Below, piece by piece: positions 1 to 4,508 of a stretch of DNA of 5,755 nucleotides. Each line of letters starts with the position of its first letter. Positions within the stretch are counted from its first letter, which is position 1. The stretch is from Hydrogenophaga sp. Its GTDB lineage: Bacteria; Pseudomonadota; Gammaproteobacteria; Burkholderiales; Burkholderiaceae_C. The stretch lies in assembly GCA_030684755.1 (NCBI GenBank), contig JAUXXN010000666.1:1-5755 (forward strand), written 5' to 3'. The notes beneath the pieces were generated by a model that saw only the letters and a list, made by a program, of their open reading frames with translations, made no database searches and had not been told where the DNA came from. The translations under genes and the position numbers were made by a program.

Positions 1-1707
1 GCCAGCAGCGGCACCTTCCGCACCGCCGACGTGGTGGGTCTGGACACCATGGCCCATGTGGTCAAGACGCTGCAAGACAACCTGAGTCTGGAGACCGATC
101 CGTTTTACGAGAGTTTCGGCACACCGCCGGTGCTCAAGGCGCTCATTGACGCAGGCCACCTGGGCCAGAAAGCCAAGGCTGGCTTCTTCAAGAAGGTGGG
201 CCGCGACATCATGCGCTACGAGCTGGAGAGCGGCGAATACGTGCCTGCGGGCGCCAAGGCCGACGAGGTCTATGGCCGCATGCTCAAGCGCCCCGCCGCC
301 GAGCGCTTGAAGCTGCTGCGCAACGCAGAAGGTCCGCAAGGCCAGTTTCTGTGGGCCATTTTGCGCAACAGCTTCCATTACGCTGCCGTGCACTTGGCCA
401 GCATTGCCGACACCGCCCGCGACGTGGACCAAGCCATGCGCTGGGGCTTCGGCATGAAGCAAGGCCCGTTTGAGCTGTGGCAAGAAGCGGGCTGGTTGGA
501 CGTGGCCCGCATGGTGCAAGAAGACATTGACGCAGGCAGGGCACTGAGCACGGCACCACTGCCCGACTGGGTGTTCAACGGCCCGGTGGCCGAAGCCGGT
601 GGCGTGCATACGTCGCAAGGTTCGTGGAACCCGAGCCAAGGCGTGTTTGAAGCGCGCCGCAGCCTGCCGGTGTACGCACGCCAGCACTTCCCCGAACTGC
701 TGCTGGGCGAAGCGGGGCCGAAGTTTGAAACCGCTGGCACCACCCTCGAAGAAAACGACGGCTTGCGGGTGTGGACGCTGGATGGCGAGGTGCTGATCGC
801 CAGCATCAAAACCAAGATGCACGCCATCAGCCCCGATGTGTGCGAAGGCCTCATGGCCGCCGTGGATTTGGCTGAAAAGGAATACCAAGGCCTGGTGGTG
901 TGGTCGGGCGACGAGCCTTTCAGCGCCGGTGCCGACCTGCAAGCCATGTTGCCCGCCTTCATGGCGGTGGGCGTGAGCGCCATCGAAGACGCCGAAGGTT
1001 TCATGCAGCAAACCATGCTGCGCCTGCGCTATGCCAGCGTGCCGGTGGTGTCTGCGGTGCGCGGCCTGGCACTGGGTGGTGGCTGCGAGTTGGCCGTGCA
1101 CAGCGCCCGCCGCGTGGTCCACATGGAAAGCTACATCGGTCTGGTGGAAGTGGGCGTGGGTTTGGTGCCCGGTGCGGGCGGCCTTACCTACATCGCCCGC
1201 CGCGCAGCCGAAAACGCCGAAACTTCGACCGGCAAAGACCTGCTGCCGTTCCTGACCGAGGGTTTCACCGCTGCGGCCATGGCCAAGGTGGGCACCAGTG
1301 CGCTGGAGTCGCGCAAGCTCGGCTACGTGCTGCACTCCGACGTGATCGTGCCGCACAAGGACGAACTGCTGTTCGTCGCTATCAACGAGGCCAAGGCCTT
1401 GTTCATCGGTGGCTACCGCGCACCGCACAAGCGTCTGTTCCCGGTGGCCGGGCGCGACGGCAAAGCCACTATTTTGGGCAGCCTGGTCAACATGCGCGAC
1501 GGCGGCTTCATCAGCCAGCACGACTTCCATATTGCGTCGCTGATCGCGGGCGTGGTGACGGGTGGCGATGTGGAGCCGGGCACGCTGGTGAACGAGGAAT
1601 ATTTGATGACCTTAGAGCGACAGGCTTTTTGCTCGCTGATCGTGCATCCGAAGACGCAGGAGCGGATTCTGGGGATGTTGAACACGGGTAGGCCGGTTCG
1701 GAATTGA
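1..1707 (+). CDS. 3-hydroxyacyl-CoA dehydrogenase / enoyl-CoA hydratase, FadN-like, 5' partial
   Basis: Beta-oxidation enzyme that hydrates trans-2-enoyl-CoA and oxidises the resulting 3-hydroxyacyl-CoA with NAD+ in the cytoplasm. The frame is open from base 1 and starts inside the protein, so the GTG at 31 is not a real start. The visible part has 568 residues, counted from base 1. Residues 4-75 (TFRTADVVGLDT onward) and about 110-200 (GFGMKQGPFE at 149-158) match the two C-terminal helical domains of 3-hydroxyacyl-CoA dehydrogenases. Residues about 240-425 are a crotonase domain with SAGADL at 308-313 (oxyanion-hole region) and GGGCELA. Glu363 and Glu383 lie 20 residues apart, like the catalytic pair Glu144/Glu164 of rat crotonase, so the hydratase looks active. 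The C-terminus TGRPVRN appears intact. A dehydrogenase-then-hydratase order fits the FadN/YusL type, not FadB. Family members have about 800 residues, so roughly 230, including the NAD-binding Rossmann domain, lie upstream. The thiolase at 2293 is the natural partner. Confidence 0.93.
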   Translation, partial: ASSGTFRTADVVGLDTMAHVVKTLQDNLSLETDPFYESFGTPPVLKALIDAGHLGQKAKAGFFKKVGRDIMRYELESGEYVPAGAKADEVYGRMLKRPAAERLKLLRNAEGPQGQFLWAILRNSFHYAAVHLASIADTARDVDQAMRWGFGMKQGPFELWQEAGWLDVARMVQEDIDAGRALSTAPLPDWVFNGPVAEAGGVHTSQGSWNPSQGVFEARRSLPVYARQHFPELLLGEAGPKFETAGTTLEENDGLRVWTLDGEVLIASIKTKMHAISPDVCEGLMAAVDLAEKEYQGLVVWSGDEPFSAGADLQAMLPAFMAVGVSAIEDAEGFMQQTMLRLRYASVPVVSAVRGLALGGGCELAVHSARRVVHMESYIGLVEVGVGLVPGAGGLTYIARRAAENAETSTGKDLLPFLTEGFTAAAMAKVGTSALESRKLGYVLHSDVIVPHKDELLFVAINEAKALFIGGYRAPHKRLFPVAGRDGKATILGSLVNMRDGGFISQHDFHIASLIAGVVTGGDVEPGTLVNEEYLMTLERQAFCSLIVHPKTQERILGMLNTGRPVRN

Positions 1708-1728
1708 TGTGATGTTTTTGGTGCGCAG

Positions 1729-1762
1729 GCCCCCATCCCAGCCTTCCCCCAGAGGGGGAAGG
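1729..1762 (+). repeat. Palindromic hairpin repeat, copy A
   Basis: A 34-bp unit: lead GCCCCCATCCC, two bases, then a perfect hairpin with 9-bp arms CCTTCCCCC (1742-1750) and GGGGGAAGG (1754-1762) around an AGA loop. It begins 21 bp after the dehydrogenase stop. It differs from copy C (2237-2270) at one base and from the inverted copy B (1826-1859) at two. It resembles short intergenic REP-like repeats of Comamonadaceae; that family assignment is from memory. There is no T-run after the stem, so it is not a classical intrinsic terminator. Confidence 0.88.
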
Positions 1763-1769
1763 AGCAAAA

Positions 1770-1792
1770 CCATTTCCTCCTCTGGGGGAAGG
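1770..1792 (-). repeat. Degenerate partial hairpin repeat in the array
   Basis: This stretch keeps only the hairpin part of the repeat, in inverted orientation, and lacks the GCCCCCATCCC lead. The right arm GGGGGAAGG (1784-1792) is intact. The left arm reads TTTCCTCC and pairs with one U-G wobble in RNA. The 14 bases GGGGGAAGGAGCAA at 1784-1797 repeat exactly those at 1754-1767, so the unit may have arisen by local duplication or be a decayed copy. Confidence 0.7.
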
Positions 1793-1825
1793 AGCAACAC
1801 ACCTCTCCGGGGGGCGTGCCTGACC

Positions 1826-1859
1826 CCTTCCCCCTCTGGGGGAAGGTAGGGATGGGGGC
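1826..1859 (-). repeat. Palindromic hairpin repeat, copy B (inverted)
   Basis: Inverted copy of the 34-bp unit. The hairpin arms are CCTTCCCCC (1826-1834) and GGGGGAAGG (1838-1846) around TCT, followed by TAGGGATGGGGGC leading toward the DUF559 gene. Its reverse complement matches copy C beyond that gene at 33 of 34 positions, so B and C are inverted repeats bracketing the gene. B also pairs with copy A, giving a potential long stem of 32 of 34 matched positions with a 63-nt loop in any transcript running through. Confidence 0.88.
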
Positions 1860-1879
1860 TCTCCGCCAGCCAGACAACC

Positions 1880-2284
1880 ATGCAAAACCAAGCCACCCCC
1901 AAAGCCCAAGTCAATGCGAAAGCATTGCGACGGGACATGACCGACGCCGAGCGAAAGCTCTGGTCGGGGCTTCGGGGTGAGCAACTGGGCTTCAAGTTCC
2001 GCCGACAGCATCCCTTGGGCCATTACATCGCCGACTTCGCGTGCCTCGAACCGAAGCTCATCATCGAGCTCGATGGTTCGCAGCATGAAGACAACCAGGC
2101 CTACGACCTTGCAAGGGACGCCTTCTTCAAAGCCCAAGGCTTTGTCGTATTGCGCTTCCCGTCCAACGCACCGTTTCAAAACCTCGATGGCGTGCTGAGC
2201 GCCATCCTTCATCAACTCAACAGCTTGGCGGGCGTTGCCCCCATCCCAACCTTCCCCCAGAGGGGGAAGGGGCAAGACACTTAG
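1880..2284 (+). CDS. DUF559 endonuclease-domain protein (Vsr-like fold)
   Basis: A 134-residue protein of the DUF559 family, which is related to very-short-patch-repair (Vsr) and restriction-endonuclease-like folds. No function is established that I know of. Conserved blocks seen: ALRRDMTDAERKLW (15-28), FKFRRQHPLGHYIADF (38-53), the core LIIELDGSQH (60-69), then a helix and GFVVLRF (87-93). Candidate acidic or catalytic residues are Asp52, Glu63, Asp65, Gln68 and His69, assigned by analogy. The domain ends near residue 114. The last 16 or so residues (VAPIPTFPQRGKG and on) are encoded by repeat copy C and are probably not part of the fold. The ATG at 1880 is the only usable start before the conserved region, since a stop lies in frame at 1847. 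It has no clear Shine-Dalgarno sequence. The stop is 8 bp before the thiolase start. Lower G+C than its neighbours suggests later arrival. A DNA-cleaving or repeat-handling role is inference. Confidence 0.85.
   Translation: MQNQATPKAQVNAKALRRDMTDAERKLWSGLRGEQLGFKFRRQHPLGHYIADFACLEPKLIIELDGSQHEDNQAYDLARDAFFKAQGFVVLRFPSNAPFQNLDGVLSAILHQLNSLAGVAPIPTFPQRGKGQDT
2237..2270 (+). repeat. Palindromic hairpin repeat, copy C, inside the 3' end of the DUF559 gene
   Basis: Same 34-bp unit and orientation as copy A with one mismatch: lead GCCCCCATCCC, then arms CCTTCCCCC and GGGGGAAGG around AGA. It is translated in the DUF559 frame as APIPTFPQRGKG. Similarity to the other copies continues past the stem: GGCAAGACAC here, AGCAACACAC after the partial copy, and an imperfect match beyond B. 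The full unit may therefore be about 44 bp. A short TGGCGG occurs inward of both B (as CCGCCA, 1863-1868) and C (2226-2231). The copy ends 22 bp before the thiolase ATG. Confidence 0.88.
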
Positions 2285-2286
2285 GA
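2283..2286 (+). promoter_or_regulatory. Shine-Dalgarno of the thiolase, overlapping the DUF559 stop
   Basis: AGGA lies 6 nt before the ATG at 2293 and supports that start. Its first two bases are the last two of the DUF559 stop codon TAG (2282-2284). A ribosome finishing the DUF559 gene therefore terminates on the thiolase ribosome-binding site, which would allow translational coupling or interference. Confidence 0.65.
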
Positions 2287-2292
2287 ACCACC

Positions 2293-3498
2293 ATGAAACA
2301 CCTCCAAGACGCCTACATCGTCGCCGCCACCCGCACCCCCATTGGCCGTTCGCACAAAGGTGCCTTCAAGCACCTGCGCCCCGACGACCTGCTGGCCCAC
2401 GCCCTGCGCTCGGCCATGGCCCAGGTGCCGGGTCTGGACCCTAAAGCCGTGGAAGACGTGATTTGCGGTTGCGCCATTCCCGAGGCGCAGCAGGGCCTGA
2501 ACGTGGCGCGCATTGGTGCCATCTTGGCCGGGTTGCCCAACTCGGTGGGCGGCATCACCGTCAACCGCTTTTGCGCTTCGGGCCTGTCGGCGGTGCAGAT
2601 GGCGGCCGACCGCATCCGCGTCGGCGAGGCCGACGTGATGATCGCCGCCGGCACCGAGAGCATGAGTATGGTGCCGATGATGGGCAACGCGCCCAGCCTG
2701 TCGCCCGCCATTTTTAGTAACACCGACGATGTGGAGAGCTACGGCATCGCCTACGGCATGGGCCTGACGGCCGAGAAGGTGGCGCAGCAGTGGAAGGTGT
2801 CGCGCGACGCGCAGGACGCCTTCGCCGTGCAGTCGCACCAGCGCGCCATGATCGCCATGAAGAACGGCGAGTTCAGTGACGAAATCACACCGGTGGAGGT
2901 GACGGACCGCAGCGTGAATCTGGAGACCGCCGAGGTCGCCACCCGCAGCCGCATCATCAGCCTGGACGAAGGCGCGCGCCCCGACACCTCGCTCGAAGGT
3001 TTGGCCAAGCTGCGCACCGTGTTCGCCGCGCGCGGCTCGGTGACCGCGGGCAACAGCTCGCAGACCAGTGACGGCGCGGGTGCGTTGATCCTGGTGAGCG
3101 AGGCCGCCTTGAAGCGCTACAACCTCACGCCACTGGCCCGCTTTGTTGGCTACGCATCGCGCGGCGTGCCGCCGCACATCATGGGCATTGGTCCTGTGGA
3201 GGCGATTCCGGCGGCGCTGAAAAACGCAGGCTTGAAGCAGGACGACATCGACTGGTTCGAGCTGAACGAAGCCTTTGCAGCGCAGTCGCTGGCCGTGATG
3301 AACACCCTGGGCCTGGACCCGGCCAAGGTGAACCCCATGGGAGGCGCCATTGCGTTGGGCCACCCGCTGGGTGCCACCGGTGCCATCCGTGCGGCCACCG
3401 TGGTGCATGCGCTGCGTCGCCACAACAAACGCTACGGCATGGTGACCATGTGCGTGGGCATGGGGCAGGGTGCTGCAGGCATTTTTGAGCGCGTGTAA
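2293..3498 (+). CDS. fadA: Acetyl-CoA C-acyltransferase (beta-ketothiolase, FadA-like)
   Basis: Degradative thiolase of 401 residues, the usual length for the family. It cleaves 3-ketoacyl-CoA with CoA to acetyl-CoA and a shortened acyl-CoA, the last step of beta-oxidation, in the cytoplasm. All catalytic elements are visible: nucleophile Cys94 in VNRFCASGLSAV, Asn325 in NEAFAAQ, His357 in GHPLGATGA, and the acid/base Cys387 in CVGMGQGAAG. The N-terminus AYIVAATRTPIGRSHKGAF is typical. The NEAFA form, where biosynthetic acetoacetyl-CoA thiolases have HEAFA, together with its place behind a hydratase/dehydrogenase, favours FadA over PhaA/AtoB. The start is backed by AGGA 6 nt upstream. It lies 8 bp after the DUF559 gene and 585 bp after the dehydrogenase, its functional partner; the inserted segment fills most of that gap. 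The fadA symbol follows function and context. An aromatic-pathway thiolase such as PcaF is less likely. Confidence 0.93.
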   Translation: MKHLQDAYIVAATRTPIGRSHKGAFKHLRPDDLLAHALRSAMAQVPGLDPKAVEDVICGCAIPEAQQGLNVARIGAILAGLPNSVGGITVNRFCASGLSAVQMAADRIRVGEADVMIAAGTESMSMVPMMGNAPSLSPAIFSNTDDVESYGIAYGMGLTAEKVAQQWKVSRDAQDAFAVQSHQRAMIAMKNGEFSDEITPVEVTDRSVNLETAEVATRSRIISLDEGARPDTSLEGLAKLRTVFAARGSVTAGNSSQTSDGAGALILVSEAALKRYNLTPLARFVGYASRGVPPHIMGIGPVEAIPAALKNAGLKQDDIDWFELNEAFAAQSLAVMNTLGLDPAKVNPMGGAIALGHPLGATGAIRAATVVHALRRHNKRYGMVTMCVGMGQGAAGIFERV

Positions 3499-3500
3499 AC

Positions 3501-3590
3501 GGGTTCCCCCCGCGCCGCTCCGCGTCACCCCCCCAGGGGGGCGGCACTGGCGGCCCGGCAAAGCCGGTTCCGCTGTGCCCTGGGTGGGAC
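3501..3590. repeat. Second GC-rich intergenic repeat with hairpins
   Basis: The 163-bp spacer between thiolase and thioesterase holds a dense set of palindromes. GCCGC (3514-3518) faces GCGGC (3541-3545) around a run of seven C, one A and six G (3528-3541). A perfect CCGGC-AAA-GCCGG hairpin lies at 3555-3567. It recalls the long intergenic repeats beginning CCCCCCGCGCCGC that I associate with Comamonadaceae genomes. This is recognition from memory, and only one copy lies in this window. It shares no clear unit with the repeats at 1729-2270. No T-run follows, so a rho-independent terminator is not supported. The rest of the spacer (3591-3661) shows no convincing promoter. Confidence 0.5.
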
Positions 3591-3661
3591 CTCGCAGGCG
3601 CAGGGAGGCTGCGTCGCGTGGAAGACTGTGGACTCCCCATATTGTTTGCACACTGTCTCCT

Positions 3662-4483
3662 ATGAACCCACACGTTTTCGACCAGGCTATCGCGCTCACC
3701 GCCACGGCCGATGGTGAGTACACCGGCGCCACGTCACCCGCCTATGCCAACATGGTGGGGCCGTTTGGCGGCATCACGGCCGCCACGGTGCTGAACGCGG
3801 TGATGTTGCATCCCGCTTTGCTGGGCGAGCCGCTGTCGCTCACGGTGAACTTTTGTGCTGCTATGGCCGACGGCCCTTTTACCGTGTCTGCGCAGCCGGT
3901 GCGCACCAACCGCTCGACCCAGCACTGGGTGATGGCGGTCACGCAGATCACCGCATCGGGCGACACCGAGACGGTGGTGACCGCATCGGCCGTGACGGCT
4001 GCGCGCCGCGAAACCTGGAGCGTGGACGACGAGCCCATGCCCGCTGTGGCGACACCGGCTGAGGTGCCGCCGTACACCTTGCCTTCACCGGTTGAGTGGA
4101 TCCGGCGCTACGAGATGCGCCCCATCGAAGGGGCGATCCCGAACAGCTGGGACGGCACGGGCAGCGAAAGCCGCTCGCGCTTGTGGATGCGTGAGACACA
4201 GCTACGCTCGCTGGACCTCTGCGGTCTCGCTGCATTGGCCGATGTATTTTTTCCACGCATCTGGCTGCGCCGCGCCACGCGCGTACCTGTGGGCACGGTG
4301 TCGATGACGGTGTATTTCCATGCAAGTTCCGTGCAGCTGGCCGAAGTGGGCCACGGCTGGGTGCTGGGCCAGGCGCGTGCGCAGGCCTTTCGCAATGGGT
4401 TTTTTGACCAGACCGCCCAACTCTGGAACGAAGCCGGCCACCTGCTGGCCACCACCCACCAGGTGGTGTATTTCAAAAGCTGA
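3662..4483 (+). CDS. Acyl-CoA thioesterase, double hotdog (TesB/4HBT_3 type)
   Basis: Predicted cytoplasmic thioesterase of 273 residues that hydrolyses acyl-CoA to free acid and CoA. The N-terminal hotdog (about 10-120) has FGGITAATVLNAV followed by the strand LSLTVNFCAAMADGPFTV. The C-terminal hotdog (about 165-273) has LADVFFPR, GTVSMTVYFHAS and ATTHQVVYF. Aligned by eye with E. coli TesB, the catalytic set Asp204/Thr228/Gln278 corresponds to Asp194, Thr212 and Gln267, so it is probably active. The ATG at 3662 fits the family N-terminus (MNPHVFDQAI). The frame is open back to 3470, but that stretch reads through the thiolase end and the repeat and is not protein-like. No Shine-Dalgarno sequence is visible before 3662. 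Placed behind the thiolase on the same strand, it may relieve CoA sequestration or release stalled acyl-CoA intermediates; its substrate range cannot be read from sequence. Confidence 0.85.
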   Translation: MNPHVFDQAIALTATADGEYTGATSPAYANMVGPFGGITAATVLNAVMLHPALLGEPLSLTVNFCAAMADGPFTVSAQPVRTNRSTQHWVMAVTQITASGDTETVVTASAVTAARRETWSVDDEPMPAVATPAEVPPYTLPSPVEWIRRYEMRPIEGAIPNSWDGTGSESRSRLWMRETQLRSLDLCGLAALADVFFPRIWLRRATRVPVGTVSMTVYFHASSVQLAEVGHGWVLGQARAQAFRNGFFDQTAQLWNEAGHLLATTHQVVYFKS

Positions 4484-4489
4484 GTCAGA

Positions 4490-4508
4490 AGCCGTGGCCT
4501 CCATGGCT
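4490..4508 (+). terminator. Possible hairpin between convergent genes
   Basis: The 24-bp gap between the two stops carries AGCCGTGG and CCATGGCT around a CCT loop. In RNA from the plus strand this gives an 8-bp stem with one G-U wobble. In RNA from the minus strand the same position is an A-C mismatch. There is no U-run, so termination is only a possibility. Confidence 0.25.

Larger units (their letters stand above)
1826..2270. mobile_element. Putative DUF559 plus inverted-repeat cassette
   Basis: The segment is a small gene (1880-2284) bracketed by near-identical inverted hairpin repeats B and C, with an additional copy A and a partial copy on the left (1729-1792). It separates two genes that belong to the same beta-oxidation cluster. 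By hand count, G+C is about 58% over 1921-2220, falling from 65% to 53% along the gene, against 67% at 1081-1140 and 75% at 2581-2640 in the neighbours. No transposase and no target-site duplication were seen. Whether it moves, and whether the right unit is B-C or A-C, is inference. The alternative is ordinary intergenic repeats that happen to surround a resident gene. Confidence 0.4.

Noticed and set aside
900..1691. Plus-strand second-frame open frame of 263 codons inside the dehydrogenase gene
   Set aside because: Arg/Gly-rich shadow of the crotonase domain, which is intact in frame 1.
1729..1859. CRISPR array or tandem-repeat array
   Set aside because: The copies are in mixed orientation, one is partial, and the spacing is irregular, with no uniform spacers. 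They are hairpin repeats.
1729..1859. Rho-independent terminator after the dehydrogenase gene
   Set aside because: The stems are strong, but none is followed by a T-run on either strand.
1511..2275. Minus-strand open frame running through the repeats and opposite the DUF559 gene
   Set aside because: It stays open partly because the repeat has no stops in that frame and yields repeated Pro/Gly/Arg peptides. The part opposite the DUF559 domain has no protein-family features.
1720..2292. Target-site duplication flanking the cassette
   Set aside because: The bases left of copy A (GTGCGCAG) and right of copy C (GGCAAGACACTTAGG) share no convincing direct repeat.
3470..3661. Upstream GTG start giving the thioesterase 64 extra N-terminal residues
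   Set aside because: The extension would overlap the thiolase end and translate the intergenic hairpin repeat into Pro/Arg/Gly-rich sequence. Family-like sequence begins at the ATG at 3662.
3614..3661. Sigma-70 promoter before the thioesterase
   Set aside because: The AT-richer stretch around 3640-3655 has no -35/-10 pair at acceptable spacing.
2281..3732. Long minus-strand open frame of 483 codons opposite the thiolase
   Set aside because: It is antisense to a thiolase with all catalytic motifs intact. Its translation is rich in His, Arg, Gly and Ala with no recognisable domain, typical of a shadow frame in GC-rich DNA.
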